DNA of 64,000 nt from Gallionella sp. GTDB lineage: Bacteria > Pseudomonadota > Gammaproteobacteria > Burkholderiales > Gallionellaceae. Each line of letters opens with the position of its first letter. Within the stretch, counting starts at the first letter, position 1. The stretch is from the NCBI GenBank assembly GCA_003153155.1, contig PLWV01000006.1, forward strand, positions 104,808 through 168,807. The letters run 5' to 3'. A program made the position numbers and the translations under genes. Shown here piece after piece: positions 8,060 through 17,327 of this stretch. The notes below the pieces were generated by a model, which saw only the letters and a list, made by a program, of their open reading frames with translations, was not told the DNA's origin and made no database searches.

Positions 8060-8881
8060 TCACCAATGCTTCGCCACCGGATTCTTGCAGCTCACCTGAA
8101 AGAGTTGCCGGTCTTCGAGCCGGATCGCGCTCATCGGGCCGCCCCACAGGCAGCCGGTGTCGAGCGCGATGACGTTTTTTCTGAGCAGCAGACCGAGCGC
8201 CGACCAGTGGCCGAAAATGACGGTGGCATCGCGGCTGGCACGCTTGGGCACGTCGAACCACGGCAGGTAGCCGGCCGGGATATTCTGCACTTCGCCCTTG
8301 AATTTGAATTCCATCTCGCCCTCCATCGTGCAGATACGCATGCGGGTGAAGGCGTTGACGATGACGCGCAGGCGTTTGTAGCCGGTGAGGCTGTCGTCCC
8401 AGTTATGCGGGGCGTTGCCGTACATGCGCGCGAGGAAGACGGCGTAGTCGTCGCCGCGCAGTGCCGCTTCGACTTCGCGCGCCAAGCTCTCGGCTTGCGC
8501 CACGCTCCATTGCGGCAGCAACCCGGCGTGGACGAGCACGTAGCCGTCTTGCGCATACAGCAGGCGCCGATTGCGCAGCCAATGCATCAGTTCATCGCGA
8601 TCCGGCGCGTTGAGAATCTCATCCAGTGTATCGTTGCGGTTCAGTTCCACCACGCCTTCCGCCACAGCGAGCAGGTGCAGGTCGTGGTTGCCCAGCACGG
8701 TGATCGCGTTATCGCCCAGCGATTTGACCAGCCGCAGCACTTGCAGGGAATCCGGTCCGCGATTCACCAGGTCGCCGACCAGCCAGAGCTTATCCGCCGC
8801 TTGATCAAAAGTAATTTGATCAAGTAACTGCACCAACTCGGCATGACAGCCCTGCACATCGCCTACAGCATAAATCGCCAT
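8060..8881 (-). CDS. apaH: Symmetrical diadenosine tetraphosphatase ApaH
   Basis: 273 residues, the usual length. It has the metallophosphatase signatures of ApaH: MAIYAVGDVQGCHAEL (GDVQGC), WLVGDLVNRGPDSLQV (GDLVNRGPDS) and TVLGNHDLHLL (GNHD), followed by the later histidines (VHAGLLPQW, FGHWSALG). It hydrolyses Ap4A to two ADP in the cytoplasm and controls dinucleoside polyphosphate (and mRNA cap) levels. It is divergent from the downstream glycosyltransferase at 9002. Confidence 0.95.
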   Translation of the reverse strand: MAIYAVGDVQGCHAELVQLLDQITFDQAADKLWLVGDLVNRGPDSLQVLRLVKSLGDNAITVLGNHDLHLLAVAEGVVELNRNDTLDEILNAPDRDELMHWLRNRRLLYAQDGYVLVHAGLLPQWSVAQAESLAREVEAALRGDDYAVFLARMYGNAPHNWDDSLTGYKRLRVIVNAFTRMRICTMEGEMEFKFKGEVQNIPAGYLPWFDVPKRASRDATVIFGHWSALGLLLRKNVIALDTGCLWGGPMSAIRLEDRQLFQVSCKNPVAKHW

Positions 8882-9001
8882 CGCACCTCTCCGCCGTGTT
8901 TATCTGTAAAATAGCGTAACAGATTTTTGTATTGATTCGATGAATTCTATCGATCTCTTGCATGTTGCTATTTCTCTGCCTAACGTTGATAAGGTACAAA
9001 C

Positions 9002-10312
9002 ATGAACGACGGCAATAAACAGGTTTGGCTGGTGCTTTCTCACGGCTTCAATATGGATGGGCGCGCAGCAAGCCAGACCATCACAGACAAGATTCCTCAC
9101 TTGCTCAACCTTGGCATAGAACCTATCGTTTTAAGCGCCATCACAGGAAAAAAGGATAAAGTGGTCGAGCATCATCAAGTTCTACCAGCAGGGCCGGTAG
9201 CTTTGCGCTTTGATTTACGCCACTACCTGAAACAACGAATCTCCTCGCCATACATTTACCGGATCGCAATGACGGTAATTTCTCTGGTGCTGTTGCCTTT
9301 CATCCTGATTGAAAAACTTTTTATACGTATTGAAACCCATTGGTCATGGGCAATTACGGCTTATTTCACCGGTGCGCGCATCATCCGGACACGCAAGGTG
9401 GCACTAATTTATTCGACTGGCGGAGCTTATTCGGCCCACTTGGCAGGCTATTGGTTGGCACGCAGATTTGGCCTGCCATGGGCCGCCGAGATCCATGATC
9501 CCATGATCTTTCCCGGTCTAACGAAAAACAAGATGCGTATGCGCTTTTCCGCCTGGCTGGAAGGAATAATTTGCAAGCATGCCGATGTTGTTTGGTGGTT
9601 TACCGAGGAAGCACTGGCGCGTGCACGAGCACGACATCCGGAACTTGGCGAACGTGGGCATTGCCTCATCCCCGGTTCGAACCCGCCGAAATTTGTACGT
9701 GTACCTTACCGGCGCGGCAAACATCTGGTAATCGGGCACTTCGGATCATTGGCAGAAACACGTAATCTGGAATTCTTTTTGCTGGGCCTGCGCCGAGTGT
9801 TGGAAAAAAACCCGCAATGTGCGGAGCATATCCGCCTGCATCTTTACGGCGGCGGCATCGATGCAGTTTCTGCACGCGCCTTGAGAGATTTTCCACACCC
9901 TGTGATGATCGAACAGTTTGGCCGTCTTGAGACCGACCCGAAAACCGGCGAGAGCGGCAGGGACCAAGTCATCAAGCGCATGAACGCTGCCGATTGTTTA
10001 TTGTTATTACACGGTACCGTTCCATTCTGTAAAGAATACATTCCCTCGAAAATGTACGAATATCTCTGGACGCAGCGCCCGATTCTGGCGCTGGTTTGGC
10101 ATAACCCGCAAATGGAACGCATGCTTCGCGAACTTGGGCACTGGGCAGTAAAAGCAGATGACGCAGATTCGATAGCATCGGCAATTGAAGAGTTGCACGC
10201 GCGCTGGATGCGCGACGATCTGGCCGACTCTGGCAAGCCTTCCCCCTATACCTCGGAGGCTGCCACGCGCCAAATAGTCAACTTAGTGCATGAGAGCCTT
10301 AATAGCCAATAA
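9002..10312 (+). CDS. GT4-like glycosyltransferase
   Basis: 436 residues. An N-terminal Rossmann-like half contains a hydrophobic, probably membrane-associated segment (about 80-105, IAMTVISLVLLPFILIEKLF) and SARGGAY-like loop STGGAYSAHLAG. The C-terminal half has LVIGHFGSLAETRNLEFFLLGLRRVL and a donor-site-like EYIPSKMYEYLWTQRPILAL, the pattern of GT-B GT4 enzymes (PSKxxEYL). It likely transfers a nucleotide-activated sugar in surface polysaccharide assembly. It starts a rightward pair with the DUF6492-like gene. Confidence 0.75.
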   Translation: MNDGNKQVWLVLSHGFNMDGRAASQTITDKIPHLLNLGIEPIVLSAITGKKDKVVEHHQVLPAGPVALRFDLRHYLKQRISSPYIYRIAMTVISLVLLPFILIEKLFIRIETHWSWAITAYFTGARIIRTRKVALIYSTGGAYSAHLAGYWLARRFGLPWAAEIHDPMIFPGLTKNKMRMRFSAWLEGIICKHADVVWWFTEEALARARARHPELGERGHCLIPGSNPPKFVRVPYRRGKHLVIGHFGSLAETRNLEFFLLGLRRVLEKNPQCAEHIRLHLYGGGIDAVSARALRDFPHPVMIEQFGRLETDPKTGESGRDQVIKRMNAADCLLLLHGTVPFCKEYIPSKMYEYLWTQRPILALVWHNPQMERMLRELGHWAVKADDADSIASAIEELHARWMRDDLADSGKPSPYTSEAATRQIVNLVHESLNSQ

Positions 10313-10408
10313 CTGACGGCTGCCAAAATAGAGACGTCTATTTAAACCAGCATTTCATATGGGAAGTCGAATTGTCATGACTGAATATTTCAAACTTGGG
10401 GGGCGGGT

Positions 10409-11299
10409 ATGGAGCCGATAGTTCTTTATTGCAAAAGCTATCGTGGCGATGTTTTGCGCGCGCACAGGCTTGCTGTGTCGGTGCAAAAATTTAATGCGGA
10501 TGCTATTCCGTTCTATATTTCGGCTCCCGAAGCTGACATGCCGTTGTTTCGAGAGCGTCTAGCCGGATTTGAAATTACATTCATCACCGATGAGCAGATC
10601 ATTGCTGCTAATCCTAAACATAACCTGGAACAGATTCGCGCCATGCCCGGGCACTTGGGGCAGCAAGTTGTTAAGTCAGAGTTCTGGCGCCTGGGCTTGA
10701 GCGAAAATTTCGTTTGTCTGGATTCGGATAATGAATTTATCAGGCCGTTTTATAAGGCTGATTTCCTCGCCCCGGATGGACACCCATATACCGTGATCAC
10801 CGAAGGTAAAGAGTTCCTCGATTTTAGTGCCCGCTATCACATGCCAAAAGTGCCGGCCAACTTCAAAAAGGATTCCTTGCAGGTTCAGGAATTGTTTGGA
10901 AGAGAAGGCAAAATATATTCTTTTGGAATCCCCCCCCTGGTTTGGTCAAAACAAGTCTGGCATGCATTAGAAGAAGGCATGCTCATCCCGCGTAACCAGT
11001 CGTTGGCCGATCTTCTGGTTCAATATCCTCACGAATTGCGTTTGTACGGGGAAGCACTTCTAAAATACCGCCCGATTCCCTTGTGGCCTAGCGAGGATAT
11101 TTTCAAGGATTACTTGTACCAAAACCAATACTTTTACGATAAGAAGCGCGGCGTAACCGACGCAATGCTTTCAGAAAATTATCTTGGCATTGTTCGGCAA
11201 TCCAATTGGGATGGGAAACACTTCGGCCTCCCAAAGAAGTCCCTTGCTTCAAGACTTGTGAAAAAAATGAAGAAACTCATCCGCTGGTTTTCTGTATAA
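10409..11299 (+). CDS. DUF6492-like putative glycosyltransferase
   Basis: 296 residues with YCKSYRGDVLRAHRLAVSVQKFN at the start and FVCLDSDNEFIRPF in the middle (about 104-117), where DSDNEF resembles a DxD metal/donor site of GT-A enzymes. This pattern fits the DUF6492 family found in polysaccharide loci. A GGGGGGCGGG run precedes the ATG. It is convergent with the acyltransferase gene at 11328. The sugar is unknown. Confidence 0.6.
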   Translation: MEPIVLYCKSYRGDVLRAHRLAVSVQKFNADAIPFYISAPEADMPLFRERLAGFEITFITDEQIIAANPKHNLEQIRAMPGHLGQQVVKSEFWRLGLSENFVCLDSDNEFIRPFYKADFLAPDGHPYTVITEGKEFLDFSARYHMPKVPANFKKDSLQVQELFGREGKIYSFGIPPLVWSKQVWHALEEGMLIPRNQSLADLLVQYPHELRLYGEALLKYRPIPLWPSEDIFKDYLYQNQYFYDKKRGVTDAMLSENYLGIVRQSNWDGKHFGLPKKSLASRLVKKMKKLIRWFSV

Positions 11300-11327
11300 A
11301 AGTGAGAACCTAGTGAATTGCATAAAT

Positions 11328-13319
11328 TCAGTTTCGGGGGAATTTCGAAACTAAAAACACGGAGGCCATTTCAGTCAAGTGCGCTCCATCAAAAGTGGTG
11401 AGCGTATCACCTGTTTCACCGAATCTTGTGATGCACCCATCTTCGTTGCACATAATATTTTTTGCAGAAATGTAATTGACACCCAGCTGAGTTGCCAACG
11501 CAGATAGCTGCGGCTCCAGCTGTATGAAGTTTTGGTTCAATCCAAATGTCATCCTGTATGGGATCTGGTGAGATTCATCGAGCCTAGATTTAAGATAAAG
11601 TTGCTTGTATAAGCTGTCATTCCATTGCGGGATAGAGCCAATCAAGTCAATATTTTTAATGCCAATTTTATGTAACTGATTGATCGTTCCCTCTACTTTT
11701 TTCCAGTCATAAATTGGCCAGTCGGCAGCCAGGACAACTTTGTTGGGCTTTTCTTTCCCTATTTGCTCCATGAGATGGTCGTTGAATTCTTTGCAAAGCG
11801 GGCGATCTTTAATTTCCATATTCAGTATCGCCGCACAAAGGTAAGATGTTTTAACTACGATCTTATTGGTCTTACCGAATGAAGCTTTATAGCCGGGATA
11901 CAAGTGTCCTGCATAGGAGTCACCCCATATCAAAATCACTGGTTTATCATCCTCGCAGTCCTTGGTATTGGTAGCATCAGTATCTGATTTGAAGGAGCAG
12001 ATACCCTCATGCCATTTTTTTAACAGCTCTTTGTAATCATGTTCAGTCCAGGCCAAGGTTTGCAGTTCTTTAGACAATCTGGAGCCCAAGTACTTCAATC
12101 TGAAGATCAGCCCATCACGTTCATAGCAGTTGTAGCCCACACCACCGATAATGATCATTAAGACGATCATAACGATTGACTTTGCTTGACCATACTTGCC
12201 GAAGCGTATGGGACTTTCGACCAACTTGTATGTAAGCCAGGCAAGTGCGATTGCAAGCAGCACTGCGGCCCCCCTTATCGCAGGCGATGGCGTTTCACCT
12301 CCCAAAATGCGGGCAAATGACAACAGGGGCCAATGCCATAGATACAGCGGAAAGCTAATCAGCCCGAACCAAACAAGCACACGATTTGAAAGCACTACTC
12401 GATTTAGCCAAGCATGCGCACCTGCCGAAATGATCAGCACCCCACCAATTACTGGCATCAATGCCCACCAGCCTGGAAAGTGGTTTTCCTTGTTGATGAC
12501 TATGACGCCAACAATAATCAACAGTGCACCACCTACCGATTGAATGTTGTGAATCGTTTTGTAGTTTTCTTCCTGCACTCGGACTGCTTTACCCAGCAGT
12601 GAGTGCAGCCAGTCATTGCGCCTACTAATTGCACTTTGCCTGTGTAGCGCCATGTACGCCAAAACCGAGCCCGCCATCAATTCCCAAAACCGGGTTTGCG
12701 GCGAGTAGAAGGCGGCAACCGACCATGTGCTGTCATGCACCTCATAAACGTTTAGAGCGAAAGAGATAACCCCTACCAAGACGGCGATTGAAAGCAGATT
12801 CAGCTTAAGTTTCCACGCAAACCACAGTAGCAGTGGCCATATAAAATAGAATTGTTCTTCAACACCAAGAGACCAGAGGTGCAACAACGGCTTGGTCTCC
12901 GCTATGTTGTCAAAGTAACCACTCTCATTCCAGAGTATGAAATTCGATATAAAACCTGCCCCGCCAGCAATGTGCTTACCCAGTTGTTTATACTCGTCAG
13001 CGAGCAGCGTATACCAGCCAAATGCAAAGCTGGCAAACATCACCAAGATGAGCGCTGGAAATATCCTCCTGATACGCCGAATATAGAATGTGATAAAGCT
13101 AAAACTGTTGCGTTCAAGACTGCCAATAATGATTGTCGAGATCAGAAATCCAGAGATGACGAAGAAAATATCAACGCCAATAAATCCACCCTTAACCAGA
13201 GTCGGAAAAGCGTGAAAACCCACAACGATAAGAATTGCTATCGCTCGTATCCCGTCAATATCAGCACGGTATTTGGGGTGAGTTAAATGTTCAGGATGCG
13301 GGCGGGGGGTTGTGTTCAT
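11328..13319 (-). CDS. OafA/YrhL-type acyltransferase with C-terminal SGNH domain
   Basis: 663 residues. The first about 370 residues form the ten-TM acyltransferase-3 module, with YRADIDGIRAIAILIVVGFHAFP (conserved R and H of TM1), the RRIRRIFPA motif and HLWSLGVEEQFY. The C-terminal part is a periplasmic SGNH esterase-like domain beginning VILIWGDSYAGHLYPG (GDS with catalytic Ser) and ending with FDGAHLTEMAS (catalytic D and H). Two-module enzymes of this type O-acetylate O-antigen or other surface sugars. It is divergent from msbA across a 350-bp spacer. Confidence 0.92.
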   Translation of the reverse strand: MNTTPRPHPEHLTHPKYRADIDGIRAIAILIVVGFHAFPTLVKGGFIGVDIFFVISGFLISTIIIGSLERNSFSFITFYIRRIRRIFPALILVMFASFAFGWYTLLADEYKQLGKHIAGGAGFISNFILWNESGYFDNIAETKPLLHLWSLGVEEQFYFIWPLLLWFAWKLKLNLLSIAVLVGVISFALNVYEVHDSTWSVAAFYSPQTRFWELMAGSVLAYMALHRQSAISRRNDWLHSLLGKAVRVQEENYKTIHNIQSVGGALLIIVGVIVINKENHFPGWWALMPVIGGVLIISAGAHAWLNRVVLSNRVLVWFGLISFPLYLWHWPLLSFARILGGETPSPAIRGAAVLLAIALAWLTYKLVESPIRFGKYGQAKSIVMIVLMIIIGGVGYNCYERDGLIFRLKYLGSRLSKELQTLAWTEHDYKELLKKWHEGICSFKSDTDATNTKDCEDDKPVILIWGDSYAGHLYPGYKASFGKTNKIVVKTSYLCAAILNMEIKDRPLCKEFNDHLMEQIGKEKPNKVVLAADWPIYDWKKVEGTINQLHKIGIKNIDLIGSIPQWNDSLYKQLYLKSRLDESHQIPYRMTFGLNQNFIQLEPQLSALATQLGVNYISAKNIMCNEDGCITRFGETGDTLTTFDGAHLTEMASVFLVSKFPRN

Positions 13320-13669
13320 TGCTATGGATTCTAGTTTCTTAATGTATTTTTTATTATAACTTTTGTTCGTCTGTATCGGGATAGTGAATCTGATTGCGTT
13401 CGCAGCAAAAGGCTGTATTAGCTAAGTTGGCCGCATTCAAATTTAATAGATTGGGCGGATGGTCGACTTGTCCAATAGACATTATCTAGATTGGAGACCT
13501 TTACTATTTTCAGCCTGCATGATCTTGGATTTCCCCGCAGCTATAGGTGGGGATTCTATTTTCATGATCTGCCTGTTGCATTTTGCTGGATTAATCGCCG
13601 GGTTTAACATCACCACATGCATGCGCACCCGCAGTCTTTTGCCACCTTTTTTCTGCTAAAGTGCGCGCC
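13320..13669. other. Divergent intergenic spacer between acyltransferase gene and msbA
   Basis: About 350 bp without a convincing gene. It should hold promoters for both directions. AT-rich stretches occur at about 13335-13375, but I could not assign reliable -35/-10 pairs. A 66-codon frame at 13459-13659 has no recognisable features and was not called. Confidence 0.5.
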
Positions 13670-15424
13670 ATGAACATGACCTCTGCCCAGCTATATTTTC
13701 GCCTCCTCGGTTACGTAAAACCTTATTGGCGCACATTTGCGCTATCCATCATTGCCATGGTCGTAACGGCTGCAACCGAGCCATTACTGCCGGCTCTGCT
13801 CAAGCCCATGCTGGATGGCACCTTTATTCACAAAGACGACACCGTCATCAGGCTTGCGCCGTTGATCATTTTGTTGCTCTTCTTCGTGCGCGGCGTCGCT
13901 GCGTTTGTAGGCACCTATGCCATTGGCTGGGTCGGCAACAAAGTTGTGATGGATTTGCGCGAATTGATGTTCCACAAGTTGCTCAGCTTGCCGACCTCCT
14001 ATTACGACGACCACGCCACAGGCAATCTGATTTCCAAGGTAACTTCCGACGTGACCCAGGTGACCGCCGCTGCCACCAATGTGGTGACAGTGACTGTTCG
14101 CGATTCCATCATCATCGTCGGGCTGCTCGGCTGGTTGTTCTATCTCAACTGGAAGCTCACCCTGCTCAGTTTGGTGATGCTGCCTATCATCGCAGTCATC
14201 ATTAAGGTCATCAACGCCCGTATGCGCGATGCCAGCCGCGATGCGCAGCATGCGATGGGCGACATCACGCAAGTGATTGGCGAAAGCATATCCGCGCATA
14301 AAGTAGTCAAGCTGTTCGGCGGCCAGCAATATGAACGCGACCGCTTTTACGACCGGGCCAACTGGTTGCGCCGCTACATCATGAAACAGGCCATGGCGGC
14401 GGCAGCCAATGTGCCCATCGTGCAAATGATCGCTGCCATTGCGCTTTCCGTAATCGTCTATCTCGCCACCTTGCAGGCGCACAACGATGAAACCACCGTT
14501 GGCGGATTTCTCTCGTTTATCGCAGCCATGCTGATGCTGACCGCACCCATCAAGCGCATCACGGGTGTGAGTGAATTTATGCAGCGCGGATTGGCAGCAT
14601 CAGAAAGTGTATTCGCTTTGCTCGATACCCCCAGCGAGCCGGACTCCGGAAAAGTAGCCATCGGGCGCGCCAATGGACAAATAGAATTCGAGCACTTGAG
14701 CTTGTCCTACCAGGAAGACGGCAGACTGGCGTTGCACGACATCTGTTTGCAAATCCCTGCCGGACAATCTATCGCTTTAGTGGGCGCATCCGGCAGCGGG
14801 AAAAGCACGTTAGCCAATCTTGTGCCACGCTTCTATCAACCCAGTAGCGGACGTATCACGCTGGATGGACATGATCTCGCCGATCTTACGCTGGCCAGTT
14901 TGCGCGCCAACATCGCGCTGGTGAGCCAGGAAGTCGTGTTGTTCAACGACACGGTTGCCGCCAATATCGCCTACGGCCAGATGCGCGAGGTGCCGGAGGC
15001 GGAAATCATCGCCGCCGCACAAGCCGCGCATGCGATGGAATTTATTCACGACATGCCGCAGGGATTGAACACGCTGGTCGGTGAACGGGGCGTGAAACTT
15101 TCCGGCGGCCAGCGCCAACGCATCGCCATCGCACGCGCGATTCTCAAGGACGCGCCGATTCTTATTCTCGACGAAGCCACCTCGGCACTGGACAGCGAAT
15201 CAGAACGCCATGTCCAAGCCGCGCTGGAAACTTTGATGCAGGGTCGCACCTCGTTGGTCATCGCACACCGCCTATCCACCATCGAAAAAGCGGATCGCAT
15301 CGTCGTGCTGCAAAAGGGCGAGATAGCCGAGACTGGCACACACCATGAATTGCTGGCAAAGGGCGGGGTGTATGCGCAGCTACACCGTATTCAATATTCG
15401 GTAGCCAGTTTGGGCAAGCAATAG
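13670..15424 (+). CDS. msbA: Lipid A/LPS core flippase MsbA (ABC transporter)
   Basis: 584 residues from the ATG at 13670; a GTG at 13661 and an ATG at 13676 are alternatives. The N-terminal six-TM ABC exporter domain is followed by an NBD with Walker A GASGSGKST (about residue 372), Q-loop LVSQEVVLF, signature KLSGGQRQR (about 477), Walker B ILILDEATSALD (about 500) and H-loop IAHRLSTI. This is the homodimeric inner-membrane flippase that moves lipid A-core to the periplasmic leaflet. Its place at the head of the glycosyltransferase block fits that role. Other lipid ABC exporters have the same architecture, so the name rests on overall similarity and context. Confidence 0.88.
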   Translation: MNMTSAQLYFRLLGYVKPYWRTFALSIIAMVVTAATEPLLPALLKPMLDGTFIHKDDTVIRLAPLIILLLFFVRGVAAFVGTYAIGWVGNKVVMDLRELMFHKLLSLPTSYYDDHATGNLISKVTSDVTQVTAAATNVVTVTVRDSIIIVGLLGWLFYLNWKLTLLSLVMLPIIAVIIKVINARMRDASRDAQHAMGDITQVIGESISAHKVVKLFGGQQYERDRFYDRANWLRRYIMKQAMAAAANVPIVQMIAAIALSVIVYLATLQAHNDETTVGGFLSFIAAMLMLTAPIKRITGVSEFMQRGLAASESVFALLDTPSEPDSGKVAIGRANGQIEFEHLSLSYQEDGRLALHDICLQIPAGQSIALVGASGSGKSTLANLVPRFYQPSSGRITLDGHDLADLTLASLRANIALVSQEVVLFNDTVAANIAYGQMREVPEAEIIAAAQAAHAMEFIHDMPQGLNTLVGERGVKLSGGQRQRIAIARAILKDAPILILDEATSALDSESERHVQAALETLMQGRTSLVIAHRLSTIEKADRIVVLQKGEIAETGTHHELLAKGGVYAQLHRIQYSVASLGKQ

Positions 15425-15475
15425 CATCAAGTCTGATAACTTGGAATTTCTTATCCTCTTTCACAAAGACAAATT

Positions 15476-16234
15476 ATGAACAATTCGAAAACAAAGTACT
15501 CAATCGTTATTACCACGTTTGATCGACGCTTCCAAAGCCACCTTATTCCGCTGATGAACGATATCCAGAATCAAAATATTTCGTCGCCAGTGGAAATTAT
15601 CATAATGATCAATGGCCCCCATCGTGCCGATTTCGATCAGGTATACCGTAAAGAAATTTTATCTTTCTTATCCGGTTACGAGAACGTCTACCCGACCATG
15701 TTTCCCAATTTTCAGTCTCTTGCAAAATTATGGAATAGAGGAATTCTGACGGCGCAGCACGATAGAGTATTAGTGTTAAACGATGATCTGCGTTTCAAAC
15801 CGCCTTTTTTTGAAATCCTGGAAAAAGAACTGAACTCCCGTACGAGCACATTCAAAATCAATGACAGCTTTTCTCATTTCGTAACTTTCAAACCAGAGTT
15901 GATTGATGTTGGTTTTTTTGACGAGCGTCTGCTCGGGCTTGGTGAAGAAGACGGTGATTTTTCCTGGCGGTTTTACAAAAAATACGGGAAGGAAGTTTCC
16001 ACTGCGAGCATCCCGTTTGTCGATAATATCAATTCAGACATCGCAGACCCAGGGTTCATCAAAGGTATACGTACAGCGTCAAAATTCAACAGGGATTTCA
16101 TTCTTAACACCAAATATAAGAAGAGTTTGTTTGGTCACCGAAGCATGTTCGACTATAAAGTCGTCCAGCAATTGGATGACCAACCACAATATCCTTATGA
16201 GAATTTTTACCGGGCAAATTTAAAAAATCTATAG
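15476..16234 (+). CDS. GT2-like glycosyltransferase
   Basis: 252 residues. YSIVITTFDRRFQSHLIPLMNDI is the GT-A N-terminus, VLVLNDDLRF (about 98-107) supplies the DxD-like NDD motif, and LLGLGEEDGDFSWRFYKKYG matches the acceptor-side ED motif of GT2 enzymes. Composition is more AT-rich than msbA upstream. It is the first of three consecutive rightward genes likely dedicated to one polysaccharide. Confidence 0.7.
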   Translation: MNNSKTKYSIVITTFDRRFQSHLIPLMNDIQNQNISSPVEIIIMINGPHRADFDQVYRKEILSFLSGYENVYPTMFPNFQSLAKLWNRGILTAQHDRVLVLNDDLRFKPPFFEILEKELNSRTSTFKINDSFSHFVTFKPELIDVGFFDERLLGLGEEDGDFSWRFYKKYGKEVSTASIPFVDNINSDIADPGFIKGIRTASKFNRDFILNTKYKKSLFGHRSMFDYKVVQQLDDQPQYPYENFYRANLKNL

Positions 16235-16331
16235 CGCAGTGATGATTGCAAATTTTTCACCCGCCTATCAATCTCACCTACTAGCGATCTAACAATTCCT
16301 TAAAATAATTCGCCAGAATTGGCTGGATAGA

Positions 16332-17327
16332 ATGTCTAAGTTTACTCAAATACTCTGCGGGATTTTCTTAAAATCAAAGAAGAAGGCCAACTTATCCATA
16401 AATAAAATTAATGGGATTAACATACTCTTCAATCAGCAGCATGACAAAGTTATTCGCGATTACTACCTTTACTGTGTAAATCTCATATCCCGTCAAATTG
16501 ATCACATCGATTGTCGATGCAATATTATTTTTGGAAAATACTCGTTCCAATTTAGTAATTCATATCCAACAATAAATATTGATTTTCAAATTGAACATAC
16601 ACTCGTAAAACCCGGCGGTCGATCTTCGGATGAAGCCAAAGCTGGTGTTGTGCCTGTAGCCGGGCTGAATGAAACAAATTATTTAGTGCGAATTGCAAAT
16701 TTTGCTTATCTAAATAACTTGGATGTTGTGATTGAGTATAGTCGGCCAAATTTTATCAACATCGAAAAATGTGGCGAATACAAGGCGTTCACAGAGAAGC
16801 TGTTTATCCTTGCCCCCCTTTTATACGATACAGAAATTGGTTTGGCTAGTACAAAAAGAAATTTTGAAGTAATTACTCTTTTTGGCAATCCCAATGAACC
16901 CAGAAGAAGGTCATTCTTAAATTATTTGGAATCGAGCGGAGTCAAATTCAGGAACATCAATAATTATTTCAATGAAATTGATCATTTATATCGAAATATC
17001 AAAATCCTAATTAACATTAGGCAAACGGATCATCATGATACCCTTGAAGAACTTCGAATCCTGCCAGCCTTACGATGTGGCACTATTGTAATTTGTGAGG
17101 ATGCGCCATTAAGAGACGCAACTGGTTATAGTCAGTTTATTCTTTGGAGCAGCCTTGAGGATATGCCTGATTTGATCAAGGATGTGCTAAATAATTATGA
17201 TGCTTATCACCAAAGAATTTTTGGGGGTGAAACATTTACTCGTCGCATGAAAAGATTGGAATTTAGAAACAAAATTATCGCAAACAGAATTGCGGCGCGC
17301 GTTAAATTAATTGCCTTATCATCCTAA
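16332..17327 (+). CDS. Unassigned glycosyltransferase-like protein (AT-rich gene)
   Basis: 331 residues, family not recognised with certainty. The C-terminal part (RNIKILINIRQTDHHDTLEELRILPALRCGTIVICEDAPLRD) looks like the donor-binding region of GT-B transferases that carry an ExxRILPAL-type motif. The gene is clearly AT-rich compared with msbA and the origin genes, consistent with horizontal acquisition. Its stop abuts the ATG of the GT10 gene, so the two are translationally coupled. Confidence 0.5.
   Translation: MSKFTQILCGIFLKSKKKANLSINKINGINILFNQQHDKVIRDYYLYCVNLISRQIDHIDCRCNIIFGKYSFQFSNSYPTINIDFQIEHTLVKPGGRSSDEAKAGVVPVAGLNETNYLVRIANFAYLNNLDVVIEYSRPNFINIEKCGEYKAFTEKLFILAPLLYDTEIGLASTKRNFEVITLFGNPNEPRRRSFLNYLESSGVKFRNINNYFNEIDHLYRNIKILINIRQTDHHDTLEELRILPALRCGTIVICEDAPLRDATGYSQFILWSSLEDMPDLIKDVLNNYDAYHQRIFGGETFTRRMKRLEFRNKIIANRIAARVKLIALSS

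Noticed and set aside
13459..13659. 66-codon ORF upstream of msbA
   Set aside because: No clear Shine-Dalgarno, no homology recognised, and it lies in the expected promoter spacer.
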